The notes beneath the pieces are model-generated. The model was not told the origin of the DNA. It saw only the letters and a program-made list of their open reading frames with translations, and ran no database searches. The translations under genes were made by a program, and so were the position numbers. Of a DNA stretch of 64,000 nt, positions 8,534 through 18,389 are shown in pieces. The number at the start of each line of letters is the position of its first letter. Position 1 is the first letter of the stretch. Source of the DNA: Bradyrhizobium sp. NDS-1 (GTDB taxonomy: Bacteria > Pseudomonadota > Alphaproteobacteria > Rhizobiales > Xanthobacteraceae); contig NZ_CP136628.1 of assembly GCF_032918005.1 (NCBI RefSeq), positions 5,317,501 through 5,381,500 of the forward strand, written 5' to 3'.

Positions 8534-9163
8534 CTATTCGCTCCGGCTCGCCAATGCATTCACGGCGGCGACCGTGATCGCGGAGCCGCCGAGGCGGCCC
8601 TCGACCGTCAGCGCCGGCACAGGCGGATCGGCCATCAGCGCAGCCTTGGATTCGGCCGCACCAACGAATCCCACCGGGCAGCCGATGATCGCCGCAGGCC
8701 GCGGACAGTCGCGGTCCTCCAGCATGTTGAGAAGGTGAAACAGCGCGGTCGGTGCATTGCCGATTGCAACGATCGCACCGTCGAGATGCGGCCGCCACAG
8801 CTCCAGCGCCGCGGCCGAGCGCGTGTTGCGCATCGATTGCGCCAGTGCGGGAACCGCGGCGTCGCCAAGCGTACAGATCACGGCATTGGCCGCGGGCAAT
8901 CTCGCGCGCGTAATCCCTTCCGAGACCATGCGCGCGTCGCACAGGATCGGCGCGCCCTTCTGCAAGGCCGCGCGCGCGGCGGTCGCCATCCCAGGCGTGA
9001 AGCGGATATGCGCCTCGAGGCCGACCATGCCGGCGGCGTGGATCATCCGCACCACGACCTGCTCTTCGTCGGGCGAAAAGCGCGCGAGGTCCGCCTCGGC
9101 GCGGATCGTCGCAAAGGACTGACGGTAGATCGCCGCGCCGTCGGTTTCATAGGTGTGCGGCAT
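8534..9163 (-). CDS. cobH: CobH, precorrin-8X methylmutase
   Basis: 209 residues. It moves the methyl group from C-11 to C-12, giving hydrogenobyrinic acid, the end product of aerobic ring construction. The catalytic histidine is His42 in VVRMIHAAGM. ILCDARMVSEGI, IGNAPTALFHLL and IGCPVGFVGAAESK are strongly conserved in CobH/CbiC. The start shares one base with the cobG stop (TGATG), so the pair is coupled. Confidence 0.96.
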   Translation of the reverse strand: MPHTYETDGAAIYRQSFATIRAEADLARFSPDEEQVVVRMIHAAGMVGLEAHIRFTPGMATAARAALQKGAPILCDARMVSEGITRARLPAANAVICTLGDAAVPALAQSMRNTRSAAALELWRPHLDGAIVAIGNAPTALFHLLNMLEDRDCPRPAAIIGCPVGFVGAAESKAALMADPPVPALTVEGRLGGSAITVAAVNALASRSE

Positions 9164-10326
9164 CAGTGCCCTCCGACCAGGATGGAGGGATCGCTGACGA
9201 TGTCGGCGCCGTTGAGCCCGCGCAGAACCGGCTCATCACGCGTCGAGCCGCCGCGGACGAGATCGAAGCCGGCACCTGTCGCAACCAGCGTGACGGCGGC
9301 CGTGCCGGAATGCGCGCAACCCTTGCCACAACCGGAAACGTGGAGACGCGTATCCGCGGCGATGCGCGGCGCGAGCGCCGCAGCCAGTGCGCGCGTATCG
9401 GCGTGGGCTTCGCGGCAGCGCGGCGCTCCGCTGCAGGCGATGACGCGCAGCGCGGGATCGAACGGCTCGGTAATGAGGCCCGCCGCGCTCGGCATTTCGC
9501 GCTTGCCCTCGCTCAGCACCATCCGCCACGGCGTCATGCGCAGCGCATGACCGCAACCGGCGAATTGATGCAGTGTCGTGTGCAGCATCTGCCCGAATGC
9601 GACGCCGACCATCGCGCCTTGCGGATAGTGCCCCGGCCGCGACGCCGCCATCACGGGCGCCGGCTCGATCTCGCCGCGCAGCGATTGAGGCAATGCCGCG
9701 CCGGAGGCGATGTGGGCCGCCATGCGCCCTCGCCCGCCCCTCGCGCCGCCGGAGACCAGGAACCAGCTTGCGAGCGCGAGCGCCGTGCTGACGGCCTCGC
9801 CGCGTGCGACGGAGCGGCCGAGCCTTGCACCATCGGCCCGCACCAGGAGGCGGCCCGACCGATCGCGCTCGATGCGTATGTCGGCGGAATCGCCGGCGAG
9901 CACCCGCGATCTTCCGTCATCGACGGCGAAGCCGAACTTGGTGGGAAGCGCGAGGCCGCTGTCGGCCAGCGCCTCCTCCAGCTCGGCGGCGAGCGACTGG
10001 GTTTGGTCGGCGCCGCTCCAGAACGGCATCACCAGAATGTTGCGCCGGGCTTCGATATCGGCGTCGGGATCGAGCAGTGCCAGTTGCGCGAGGCCGTCGA
10101 GCAGCGGCCGATGGCTCTGCTCGCTGACGCCGCGGATCTGCAGATTGGCGCGGCTCGTCACGTCGATCAGACCATTGCCGTGTTGCCCGGCGAGTTCGGC
10201 AAGGCCTGAGATTTGCGGGGCTTCAAGACGCCCACCGAACGGACGGACGCGCACCACGAGCCCGTCGCCTGATTGCATCGGCCGCAGCGCGCCGGGACAC
10301 CAGCCCTTGACCGCAGACGCGCTCAT
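9163..10326 (-). CDS. cobG: CobG, precorrin-3B synthase (monooxygenase)
   Basis: 387 residues, related to nitrite/sulfite reductases. It uses molecular oxygen to convert precorrin-3A to precorrin-3B, so it marks the aerobic pathway. Four cysteines for the 4Fe-4S cluster are visible: Cys298 and Cys304 in ACSGAPRCREAH, and Cys333 and Cys337 in HVSGCGKGCAHS. The N-terminal ferredoxin-like half includes DVTSRANLQIRGV. The start overlaps the cobN stop as ATGA. Its presence implies B12 is made under at least microaerobic conditions. Confidence 0.95.
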   Translation of the reverse strand: MSASAVKGWCPGALRPMQSGDGLVVRVRPFGGRLEAPQISGLAELAGQHGNGLIDVTSRANLQIRGVSEQSHRPLLDGLAQLALLDPDADIEARRNILVMPFWSGADQTQSLAAELEEALADSGLALPTKFGFAVDDGRSRVLAGDSADIRIERDRSGRLLVRADGARLGRSVARGEAVSTALALASWFLVSGGARGGRGRMAAHIASGAALPQSLRGEIEPAPVMAASRPGHYPQGAMVGVAFGQMLHTTLHQFAGCGHALRMTPWRMVLSEGKREMPSAAGLITEPFDPALRVIACSGAPRCREAHADTRALAAALAPRIAADTRLHVSGCGKGCAHSGTAAVTLVATGAGFDLVRGGSTRDEPVLRGLNGADIVSDPSILVGGH

Positions 10327-13300
10327 GATGCCTCCCGCAACGCCGCCGCGATCGAATTGCGGCGCGTTTGCCAGAGCGCGGCATCGTGCAGGCGCGCGAA
10401 ACAGGTTTCCATCGCGGCGAGCGCTCGCGGATTTTCGCTCGCCATGAAGGCGCGGACGTCATCATTGCCGAGCGTCGCATCGTAGTAGAGATCGAACAGA
10501 TGCGGCGGCACGGCCCCGGCGAGATGGGCGAACGCGGCCATATGCTCCAGCGTCGCAGTGATCTCGGCGGCCCCGCGAAAACCGTGACGCATCATGCCGG
10601 CGATCCAAGCCGGATTGGCGGCGCGCGCCCGGACGACACGGGAGATCTCCTCGGTCAGCGTACGCGCGCGCGGCTGTTCGGGACGCGTGGTGTCGAGGTG
10701 ATAGAGCGATGGTCCTGCCGCGCCGAGATGCGCCGCAGCCGCCGCAACGCCGGCTTCATGCGCGGCGTAATCGGCGGCGAGAAGCAGATCGGTTTCCGGC
10801 AAGTCCTGGACGTGGACGAAGGCATCGGCCGAGCCGAGCCGCGCCTCGATGCCGGCGCGATCGTGCTGCATCTCTCCATCGGACGAGAACGCCCAGGACG
10901 ATGCCGACAGCCAGGCCTCGCCCGCGGCATCGCGCGTCTCCGGCGTGAAGGCATCAGGGATCGCCGAGAGACCGACGCCGTATTGTCCAGGCCGCGGAGC
11001 AAACACGCGGGAGACGCGGTGGCGATACGGATTCTCCTCGCCCTCGTCCTCACGCGCCGCAAGCGTTTCGGAAGCGGCCTCGAACAATTGCGCGAGACCC
11101 GCGAAGACATCGCGGAACAGGCCGGAGACCCGCAGCGTGACATCGATGCGGGGGCGGCCGAGCTCGGCCGGCGCGATGATGTCGTAGCCGGTGACGCGGC
11201 CGGAGGCGTGATCCCAGCGCGGCGCGAGGCCGGCCAGATGCAGCGCCATGGCGAATTCCTCGCCGGCGGTGCGCATTGTCGCCGAGCCCCAGAGATCGAT
11301 CACGAGCCCTTTCGGCCAGTCGCCGTGGTCCTGCAAGTGACGGCGCAGCAGCTCTTCGGCGAGCTTGATGCCTTGCGCATGCGCGGACGGCGTCGGCACC
11401 GCGCGCGGGTCGACGGCAAAGAGATTGCGCCCGGTCGGCAGCACGTCCTGGCGTCCGCGATAGGGCGAGCCCGACGGCCCTGGCGCGACACGCCGGCCGG
11501 CAAGCGCTGCCCGCAGCGCTTCACGCTCCGCTTCGCCGCAGGCGCCGCGGCCGAATACGTGCAGGCCGTCGCCGAACTGGCTTTCCTTGAGGTCACAGAC
11601 GAAGCGGTCGATTCGCGGGATGGCTTCGGCCGGTGCGGCCGATGCATCGAGGCCGAGATCGTCTTCGAGGCCGGCGGCGCGCGCTTCCTCGCGGATCGCA
11701 GCGATGAGCCGCTGACGGCGCGCAGGATCGAGACCGTCGGCGGTCGAATATTCGTCGAGGAGACGTTCGAGCCGGCGCAGCCCTTCCGGTACCGCGGAGG
11801 CTTCCAGCGGTGGCGGCAGATGACCGATCGTCACCGCGCCGATGCGACGCTTGGCCTGCGCGGCCTCGCCGGGGTCGTTGACGATGAAAGGATAGATGAT
11901 GGGAAGATCGCCGATCAGCGCTTCCGGCCAGCAGCGCGATGACAGCGCCACGGATTTGCCGGGCAGCCATTCCAGCGTTCCATGCGCGCCCATGTGCACG
12001 ACGGCATCGATCCCCTGCTCGCGGAGCCAGAGATGGAACGCGACATAAGCGTGGCGCGGCGTGCGGGCGAGATCGTGATAATCGGCATCGCGCATGGCCG
12101 CATCGCCGCGCTCGGGCTGGACCGCGATGATCGAGCGGCCGCATTGGATCGCGGCGAAGTGGAACGCGCCGTTGCGGCAACTCGGATCTTCCTCCGGCGC
12201 GCCCCAGGCTTGCGCGAGATCGTCCTGCAAGGACTGCGGCAGACACAAGACTGCCGCGCGATAATCGGCGACGCTCCAGGTCAAACTTTGCTCGAGCAGC
12301 GCTTCACCGAGCGCATGGACCGGCGCAACATCGAAACCGACCTCGACGAGATCGGACAGCAAGGCCTCGACAGACGCCAGCGCGTCGAGACCGACGGCAT
12401 GCGCGATCTGGTGCGGGCGTCCCGGATAGTTCGAGAGCACGAGTGCCAGCCGTTTCTCACCAACGGGCTTTTCCGCAAAGCGCCTCCAGGCTGCGACGCG
12501 TGCGGTGACGGCCTTCACGCGCTCCTCATCGGGCCTATGGGCCAGATGCGAGAACTGCAGATCGGAGTCGCGCTCCCCGGCGGATTTGAAGCTCACCACG
12601 CCCGCGAACAGGCGGCCGTCGACCTCGGGCAGCACCACGTGCATTGCGAGATCACCGGGCGAGAGGCCGCGTAGCGACTCCGCCCAGTCCTCGCGCCGCG
12701 CCGTCGAGAGCGCGACCTGGAACACAGGGCACGATGCGACGTCGAACGGCGTCGTGCCGTCGTCACCCAGGGCCGAGAATGCCGTCGCGTTGACGATCAC
12801 CGCCGGAGGATTTTGCGCGAGATAGCCGCACAGCCAGTCGGCAACGCCCGCCGCCTTCAGCGAGGTGACGAACACGCCGCAGGCGTCAAACCCCTTCTCG
12901 CGCAGCGCCGCGATCAAGGCATCGACCGGGCCGGTGTCCGCGGCGGTGAGATAGGAGCGATAGAACGTCACGAGCGCGCGCGGCTTCCCTCCACCGCCCA
13001 CGGGGGCCGCAATGACGCCGCGGGCGGGATCGTAGAAGCCCATCTCGGGCACGCTCATCTCGCCGACAACAGGACCGGCATAGAGGCCCGAGGCCAACGC
13101 CAGTTGCGCGATCGCAGCTTGCGCGGCGACCGTGCCGCCGGTGTCGCAGAGCACCTTGAGCCGGCGCAGCGTCGAGACTGGCAAGGTCGAGTACGCGTCG
13201 AGCCGCGCATCGTCATGGCCATCGGCCGGCAGCACGGCGAGGACGATGTCACGATCCCTGGCCAGTCGTTGAAGGGCCGCCAATCCATACGCCCAATAGG

Positions 13301-13571
13301 ACTCCCCGCCGATCAGGCGCACGAGGATGCCGCGCGCCTGCGACAGCGTGCGGTCGATGTAGGTGTCGACCGATAGCGGATGACGCAGCTCCGCGAGATT
13401 GGCGAGCCGCAGCGACGGCAGGCTGTTCCGGCCGCGCCGCCAACCGGCCGCGAAAGCGGCGAGATCGGAATCCGAATACGAGAGCACCACGAGATCGGCC
13501 GGGTCCTGGCCGATGTCCCTTGGCGTCGCGGTCTCTTCGAGACCGCGGCTCTCGCGGAAAACGACGTGCAT
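10323..13571 (-). CDS. cobN: CobN, large subunit of the aerobic cobaltochelatase
   Basis: 1082 residues. It is the H-subunit-like component of the ATP-dependent chelatase that inserts Co2+ into hydrogenobyrinic acid a,c-diamide with the AAA+ partners CobS and CobT. Conserved CobN/BchH stretches include VVHMGAHGTLEWLPGKSVAL, PIIYPFIVNDPGEAAQAKRR and LIDLWGSATMRTAGEEFAMA. It is somewhat shorter than the roughly 1275-residue P. denitrificans protein but looks complete. The chelatase subunits CobS/CobT are not in this window. The ATG at 13571 shares a base with the cobW stop. Confidence 0.95.
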   Translation of the reverse strand: MHVVFRESRGLEETATPRDIGQDPADLVVLSYSDSDLAAFAAGWRRGRNSLPSLRLANLAELRHPLSVDTYIDRTLSQARGILVRLIGGESYWAYGLAALQRLARDRDIVLAVLPADGHDDARLDAYSTLPVSTLRRLKVLCDTGGTVAAQAAIAQLALASGLYAGPVVGEMSVPEMGFYDPARGVIAAPVGGGGKPRALVTFYRSYLTAADTGPVDALIAALREKGFDACGVFVTSLKAAGVADWLCGYLAQNPPAVIVNATAFSALGDDGTTPFDVASCPVFQVALSTARREDWAESLRGLSPGDLAMHVVLPEVDGRLFAGVVSFKSAGERDSDLQFSHLAHRPDEERVKAVTARVAAWRRFAEKPVGEKRLALVLSNYPGRPHQIAHAVGLDALASVEALLSDLVEVGFDVAPVHALGEALLEQSLTWSVADYRAAVLCLPQSLQDDLAQAWGAPEEDPSCRNGAFHFAAIQCGRSIIAVQPERGDAAMRDADYHDLARTPRHAYVAFHLWLREQGIDAVVHMGAHGTLEWLPGKSVALSSRCWPEALIGDLPIIYPFIVNDPGEAAQAKRRIGAVTIGHLPPPLEASAVPEGLRRLERLLDEYSTADGLDPARRQRLIAAIREEARAAGLEDDLGLDASAAPAEAIPRIDRFVCDLKESQFGDGLHVFGRGACGEAEREALRAALAGRRVAPGPSGSPYRGRQDVLPTGRNLFAVDPRAVPTPSAHAQGIKLAEELLRRHLQDHGDWPKGLVIDLWGSATMRTAGEEFAMALHLAGLAPRWDHASGRVTGYDIIAPAELGRPRIDVTLRVSGLFRDVFAGLAQLFEAASETLAAREDEGEENPYRHRVSRVFAPRPGQYGVGLSAIPDAFTPETRDAAGEAWLSASSWAFSSDGEMQHDRAGIEARLGSADAFVHVQDLPETDLLLAADYAAHEAGVAAAAAHLGAAGPSLYHLDTTRPEQPRARTLTEEISRVVRARAANPAWIAGMMRHGFRGAAEITATLEHMAAFAHLAGAVPPHLFDLYYDATLGNDDVRAFMASENPRALAAMETCFARLHDAALWQTRRNSIAAALREAS

Positions 13572-14605
13572 CAGATACCTAGTCCTGACCTGATCGCGGC
13601 CTCGTCGATATCGCCGTGCTCACCGATCACGACGAGCCTGGACTGCCTGACACCTGCACCCCAGGGCTTGTCGAACTGGTGACGCACGCGCTCGCCGACC
13701 GCCTGCAGCAACAGGCGCATCGGCTTTCCCGCGACCGCGATATAGCCTTTGGCGCGCAGCACGTTCTGCTCGCGCGCCAGGCGCTGGACGGAGGCAACCA
13801 GCGCGTCGACGTCGGTGACTTCGGGCAGATCGATCACGACCGAGGCGAAATCATCATGCTCATGCTCCTCCTCGCCATCGTGATGCGAGGGGCGTGCGGC
13901 GAGATCGTTCTCGGCGGCGGCACCGAGTCCGAGGATGAGGCGCGCATCGATGGCGCCGTCGGTGACGGCCAGCATCGGCACGCGCCGCGGCATCTCGGCG
14001 GTGATCGCCGCCTTGGCAGCTTCGATGCCGGCGGCGCCCGCGAGATCAGCCTTGGTCAGCAGCACGATGTCGGCGCAGGCGATCTGATCCTCGAACACTT
14101 CCGACAGCGGCGTCTCGTGATCGAGATTTTCGTCCGCCGCGCGCTGCGCTTCCACCGCAGCCGGATCCGGTGCGAAGCGGCCGGCCGCGACAGCCTCGGC
14201 ATCGGCGAGAGCGATCACGCCGTCGACCGTGATGCGCGAGCGGATCTGTGGCCAGTCGAACGCTTTGAGCAGCGGCTTCGGCAGCGCGAGGCCCGAGGTC
14301 TCGATCAGGATGTGATCGGGCCGCACCGGGCGCGCCAAAAGCTGCTCCATGGTCGGAATGAAATCGTCGGCAACCGTGCAGCAGATGCAGCCATTGGCGA
14401 GCTCGACGATGTTCTCTTCCGGGCAATTGGCATCGGCGCAGGACTTCAGGATTTCGCCATCGACGCCCTCGCTGCCGAACTCGTTGACGAGCACCGCGAG
14501 CTTCTTGCCGTTTGCATTGGTCAGCAGATGCTGGATCAGCGTGGTCTTGCCGGAGCCGAGAAAACCCGTGACCACCGTCACCGGGACTTTTGCGAGCGAA
14601 TTCAT
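13571..14605 (-). CDS. cobW: CobW, COG0523-family GTPase and cobalt chaperone candidate
   Basis: 344 residues from the ATG at 14605. The G3E GTPase P-loop is TGFLGSGKTTL (about residues 13-23). The metal-binding CxCC motif is Cys73-Cys75-Cys76 in ANGCICCTV. A His/Glu-rich loop HHDGEEEHEHDD near residue 245 adds likely metal ligands, and the C-terminal CobW domain follows. CobW-type proteins bind Co(II) in the GTP state and are thought to deliver cobalt to the CobNST chelatase, which fits its place directly before cobN. The start overlaps the preceding DUF1636 gene as ATGA. Confidence 0.95.
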   Translation of the reverse strand: MNSLAKVPVTVVTGFLGSGKTTLIQHLLTNANGKKLAVLVNEFGSEGVDGEILKSCADANCPEENIVELANGCICCTVADDFIPTMEQLLARPVRPDHILIETSGLALPKPLLKAFDWPQIRSRITVDGVIALADAEAVAAGRFAPDPAAVEAQRAADENLDHETPLSEVFEDQIACADIVLLTKADLAGAAGIEAAKAAITAEMPRRVPMLAVTDGAIDARLILGLGAAAENDLAARPSHHDGEEEHEHDDFASVVIDLPEVTDVDALVASVQRLAREQNVLRAKGYIAVAGKPMRLLLQAVGERVRHQFDKPWGAGVRQSRLVVIGEHGDIDEAAIRSGLGI

Positions 14606-14976
14606 TCGGCGGCCTCCGGCAACGCGGCAATGGGGGGAATACGGGCAAGCGACTGCTTGCGGAAGATCTCCGGGCGGCTGCGCCAGGGCACCAAGCCGTC
14701 GGGCGCCGCGGCATAGGCCGCTGCGCCCGCGACCACGTCCCGCGCGTTGGCATCCGAGAGGCGGCCATAGACATAGGACCAGCGGCCGGGCGCGCTCAGC
14801 GCGACCGAGCAGCCCTGGCTGCAGGCCGACAGGCATTCGACGGGAACCACATTGACGCCCTCGGGCACGCCGGCCTCGAGGATCGCGCCATGCAGGCGCT
14901 TGCCGGGCGTCGTCTCGCCCTCGCCAGGCGTCTCGCCGGCACGGCAGGTGATGCAGACGTGAAGTGTGACGGTCAT
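14602..14976 (-). CDS. DUF1636 family small cysteine-rich protein, first gene behind the riboswitch
   Basis: 124 residues from the ATG at 14976; an earlier in-frame start at 15015 is less likely. Five cysteines are placed as Cys8-x2-Cys11 (VCITCR) and Cys48-x3-Cys52-x3-Cys56 (ECLSACSQGC). The spacing recalls thioredoxin-like 2Fe-2S ferredoxins or a metal site. I recognise the family as DUF1636, which often accompanies cobalamin genes, but I know of no established function. It is the first cistron after the riboswitch and overlaps cobW by four bases, so B12 should control it and its product may act together with CobW. A role as cobalt metallochaperone or electron carrier is inference only. Confidence 0.8.
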   Translation of the reverse strand: MTVTLHVCITCRAGETPGEGETTPGKRLHGAILEAGVPEGVNVVPVECLSACSQGCSVALSAPGRWSYVYGRLSDANARDVVAGAAAYAAAPDGLVPWRSRPEIFRKQSLARIPPIAALPEAAE

Positions 14977-15084
14977 CGCCTCTTCCAGATAACAGCGGGA
15001 GGCGATGAGGCACACGGACCATTCTTCACAAGGCCCGTTTCCCCGTCGCGGAACACCCCGTCCGCCGGTCCAAAACTCGTCCGC

Positions 15085-15275
15085 GCTGGCAGGTCTCCCG
15101 GCTTGCGGAGCAGGGTTTTGCCCTTCGATCCCCGCCTTCCCGATTCCGCAAGGAATCAGTGGCTTTGGGCATCTCTCCGGTCACGGTCGCGGGGGCGGCT
15201 GCAGTTTGGACCCAAATCTTGCCGATTCGGACCCTATCGCATTCCCTCTTCGCCTGTCATAGGACAGGAACCAAC
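15085..15275 (-). promoter_or_regulatory. Cobalamin riboswitch upstream of DUF1636-cobW-cobN operon
   Basis: On the minus strand the order is a GCCGCCCCCGCGACCGTGAC block, AAGCCACTG, CGGGAAGGC, and GCAAGCCGGGAGACCTGCC toward the 3' side. This is the conserved core of the AdoCbl riboswitch. The 354-base gap between cobO (15331) and DUF1636 (14976) contains this leader and nothing else I can call. It should repress the chelatase and corrin-ring operon when cobalamin is abundant. The plus-strand promoter of cobO must lie in or beside the same segment, but I see no riboswitch in the cobO direction. Confidence 0.9.
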
Positions 15276-15330
15276 GCCGGGCCACCATTTGCCGGTGGCC
15301 GCCTCTTGTCAAGCCGAAGGACCGGGACCG

Positions 15331-15966
15331 ATGACGCCTGAACCGGAGACCCCAACGACCGAGGAAACCGACGCCCGGCACGCCCAGAAAATGGCGAAGA
15401 AGAAGGCCGCCCGCGACAAGATCATGGCGACCAAGAGCGGCGAAAAGGGACTGATCATCGTCCACACCGGCGCCGGCAAGGGCAAATCCTCCTCGGCCTT
15501 CGGCATGATCGTCCGCTGCGTCGCCCATGGCTTCCCCTGCGCAGTCGTGCAGTTCATCAAGGGCGCCTGGGACACCGGCGAAAGACGCCTGCTCACCGGC
15601 CATTTCGGCGACCTCTGCCAGTTCCACGCGATGGGCGAAGGTTTCACCTGGGAGACGCAGGACCGCGCCCGCGACATCGCCGCCGCCCGCGCCGGCTGGG
15701 AGAAGGCCAAGCAGCTGATCCTCGATGGGAACTTGCGCATGGTCGTGCTCGACGAGATCAACATCGCGCTGCGCTACGATTATCTCGATATCGCCGAAGT
15801 CGTTGAATTCCTGACGACGCAAAAGCCCGAGATGACCCATGTCGTCCTCACCGGGCGCAACGCCAAAGACGAGCTGATCGAGATCGCCGATCTCGTCACC
15901 GAGATGACGCTGGTCAAGCATCCCTTCCGCTCCGGCATCAAGGCGCAGGCCGGCGTCGAGTTCTGA
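15331..15966 (+). CDS. cobO: CobO, cob(I)alamin/cobyrinic acid a,c-diamide adenosyltransferase
   Basis: 211 residues from the ATG at 15331, preceded by a GAAGGA site. It adds the 5'-deoxyadenosyl ligand to reduced cobalt. The BtuR/CobO P-loop is [48 protein letters not shown] and [21 protein letters not shown] are family signatures. A lysine-rich N-terminus ([11 protein letters not shown]) precedes the core. The reading frame is open far upstream, but that portion lies antisense to cobW and the riboswitch. cobQ follows after five bases, so the two form an operon. Confidence 0.95.
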   Translation: MTPEPETPTTEETDARHAQKMAKKKAARDKIMATKSGEKGLIIVHTGAGKGKSSSAFGMIVRCVAHGFPCAVVQFIKGAWDTGERRLLTGHFGDLCQFHAMGEGFTWETQDRARDIAAARAGWEKAKQLILDGNLRMVVLDEINIALRYDYLDIAEVVEFLTTQKPEMTHVVLTGRNAKDELIEIADLVTEMTLVKHPFRSGIKAQAGVEF

Positions 15967-15971
15967 ATTCG

Positions 15972-17420
15972 ATGGCGCGCACATTGATGATCCAGGGGGC
16001 CGGCTCTGACGTGGGCAAATCGCTCATCGTCGCCGGCCTCGCGCGCGCCTTCACGCAGCGCGGCCTGCGCGTGCTTCCGTTCAAGCCGCAGAACATGTCG
16101 AACAACGCGGCCGTCACCGTCGATGGCGGCGAGATCGGCCGCGCCCAGGCGCTGCAGGCGCTCGCCGCCGGCGTCGAGCCGCACACCGACATGAACCCGG
16201 TGCTGCTGAAGCCCGAGACCGATGTCGGCGCGCAGGTCATCGTGCACGGCAAGCGCATTGCGACCGCGCGGGCACGCGACTACGCCGCGATGAAGCCGTC
16301 GCTGATGGGCGCTGTGCTGGAGAGTTTTGAGCGGCTGAAGGCGCGCGCCGACCTCGTCCTCGTCGAAGGCGCCGGCAGCCCGGCAGAAGTGAACCTGCGG
16401 AAGTCCGACATCGCCAATATGGGCTTTGCCCGCAAGGCCGACGTACCGGTCGTGCTGGTCGGCGACATCGACCGAGGCGGCGTCATTGCCCAGCTCGTCG
16501 GCATCAAGACGGTGATCGCCCCCGACGATGCCGCGATGATCCAGGGTTTCGTCATCAACAAGTTCCGCGGCGATCCCACGTTATTCGAGGACGGCTATGG
16601 GCTAATCAAAACGAAAACCGGCTGGCGCGGCCTTGGCGTGCTACCCTGGTTCGCGCGTGCCGGCGAGCTGCCGGCCGAGGACGCGCTGGGCCTGACCGAC
16701 TCGCGAAGACCCGGTCAATGCAAGATCGCGTGCCTCGCGCTGTCGCGGATCGCCAATTTCGACGACCTCGATCCGCTCAAGCTCGAGCCGGGCGTCGATC
16801 TCGTGATGGTGCGTCCCGGCGAAGCCATTCCCGGCGACGTCCGCCTCGTCGTCATCCCGGGGTCCAAATCGACTCGTGGCGACCTCGGGTTCCTGCGCGC
16901 GCAAGGCTGGGACATCGATCTGCTCGCGCATCACCGCAGGGGCGGCCACGTGCTCGGTCTCTGCGGCGGCTATCAGATGCTGGGCCGAAGCGTCGCCGAC
17001 CCCGAGGGTATCGAAGGTCCCGCGGGCGACACGCCAGGACTTGGGCTGCTGGATGTGGCGACGGCAATGAGCCCGCAGAAGACGCTGACACGTGTCGCGG
17101 CCGTACATGCCGCCACGGGGCAGCCGATCGAAGCGTACGAAATCCACATCGGCCGCACCGACGGGCCGGATCGCGCACGTCCCTTCGCAACGTTGAACGG
17201 CGCGCCGGAAGGCGCGATCTCGCGCGACGGACGCGTGCAGGGCAGCTATTTGCACGGCCTGTTCACGTCGGACGATTTTCGCAGGGCATTCCTGGCAAAG
17301 CTCGACATTCCCGCGGGCAACGAGCCCTATCACACCAGGGTCGAAAGCGCGCTGGATGCCCTCGCCGACCACATCGAGAAGCATCTCGACGTCGAAGGCC
17401 TGCTGGCGCTAGCGCGCTAG
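15972..17420 (+). CDS. cobQ: CobQ, cobyric acid synthase
   Basis: 482 residues. A glutamine-dependent amidotransferase that amidates side chains b, d, e and g of adenosylcobyrinic a,c-diamide. [20 protein letters not shown] is the N-terminal ATP-binding loop, [14 protein letters not shown] follows, and the glutaminase cysteine lies in [13 protein letters not shown]. The C-terminal QGSYLHGLF segment is also typical. It is five bases after cobO. Its 3' end overlaps the convergent cobC gene by 12 bases. Confidence 0.96.
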   Translation: MARTLMIQGAGSDVGKSLIVAGLARAFTQRGLRVLPFKPQNMSNNAAVTVDGGEIGRAQALQALAAGVEPHTDMNPVLLKPETDVGAQVIVHGKRIATARARDYAAMKPSLMGAVLESFERLKARADLVLVEGAGSPAEVNLRKSDIANMGFARKADVPVVLVGDIDRGGVIAQLVGIKTVIAPDDAAMIQGFVINKFRGDPTLFEDGYGLIKTKTGWRGLGVLPWFARAGELPAEDALGLTDSRRPGQCKIACLALSRIANFDDLDPLKLEPGVDLVMVRPGEAIPGDVRLVVIPGSKSTRGDLGFLRAQGWDIDLLAHHRRGGHVLGLCGGYQMLGRSVADPEGIEGPAGDTPGLGLLDVATAMSPQKTLTRVAAVHAATGQPIEAYEIHIGRTDGPDRARPFATLNGAPEGAISRDGRVQGSYLHGLFTSDDFRRAFLAKLDIPAGNEPYHTRVESALDALADHIEKHLDVEGLLALAR

Positions 17421-18389
17421 GACCTCGGCGAGGCGCAACCAGTCGGATTCGCTGCCGGGAAGGCCGAGGCGCAACCATGTCGGCTTTTGTGCGAACACGC
17501 GCGACCAGATATAGCCATGCGCCAGCTTCTCCTGCGCAGCACGTGCGTCGGGCATCTCGTAGAGACGAAACAGCGACGCTCCGCCGACGAACCGCCATCC
17601 CTGCGCGCGCGCCATCTCGTCGAGACGAACGCAGTCGCGCGCAAGCCGCGCGATCGTGGCCTCGGCCCAGGCATCGTCGTGCAGCGCGCGACAACCGATC
17701 GCGATCGCTGCACCTGAGACCGGCCATGGCCCCGAAGCCGCCGCGAGCTTGGCCACATCAGCCCCACCGCCAAGCGCGAAGCCGAGCCGCAGTCCGGCAA
17801 GGCCATAGAACTTACCGAACGAGCGCAGGATCAGCAGCCCCTGCCGATCCGCTTCCGGCGCGAGCGACAGCTGCGGAGTGGCATCGACAAAGCTCTCGTC
17901 GATCACGAGACGGCCGACGCGCGGCAGCAGTGTCAGCAAACCCTCCGGCGAATGACACCGGCCATCGGGATTGTTGGGATTGACGACGATGGCGAGATCC
18001 GCGCCCGCCAGCGCGTCGAGCTCCCCGACCTCCTGGACGTCCCAGCCTGCAGCCGACAATACGCCTGCATATTCATTATAGGTCGGCGCGAGAATGCGCG
18101 CGCGGCCGGGGGCCGCGAGTTGCGGCAGCAACTGGATGGCCGCCTGCGCGCCGCCAAGTGAGACGATCGGCGCGCTCGTGCGGTACGCGTGCCGCGCGGC
18201 CTGATGCAAGGCGTCGATCTCGTCGCGCGAGGGCAGCGCACTCCAGGCGCGCGAACCCACCTCTCCCACAGGATAAGGCAACCGGTTGATTCCGGTCGAG
18301 AGGTCGATCCAATCCTCCGCGCGTCCGCCAAAACGCTGCTGGGCCTGATCCAGATTTCCACCGTGCTCGCGCATGCCTCGTTGTTTCAC
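17409..18389 (-). CDS. cobC: CobC, threonine-phosphate decarboxylase (PLP)
   Basis: 326 residues, an aminotransferase-fold PLP enzyme that makes (R)-1-amino-2-propanol phosphate for the nucleotide-loop linker (CobD in Salmonella naming). [38 protein letters not shown] and the lysine in [18 protein letters not shown], the likely Schiff-base residue, support the call. Two starts are possible: GTG at 18389, overlapping the cobD stop as GTGA, or ATG at 18374, which gives the more usual length. Neither has a strong ribosome site. Convergent with cobQ. Confidence 0.9.
   Translation of the reverse strand: MKQRGMREHGGNLDQAQQRFGGRAEDWIDLSTGINRLPYPVGEVGSRAWSALPSRDEIDALHQAARHAYRTSAPIVSLGGAQAAIQLLPQLAAPGRARILAPTYNEYAGVLSAAGWDVQEVGELDALAGADLAIVVNPNNPDGRCHSPEGLLTLLPRVGRLVIDESFVDATPQLSLAPEADRQGLLILRSFGKFYGLAGLRLGFALGGGADVAKLAAASGPWPVSGAAIAIGCRALHDDAWAEATIARLARDCVRLDEMARAQGWRFVGGASLFRLYEMPDARAAQEKLAHGYIWSRVFAQKPTWLRLGLPGSESDWLRLAEVLAR

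Noticed and set aside
13616..14716. 366-codon plus-strand ORF opposite cobW
   Set aside because: Composition-driven shadow; the minus strand has a P-loop, CxCC motif and coupled starts.
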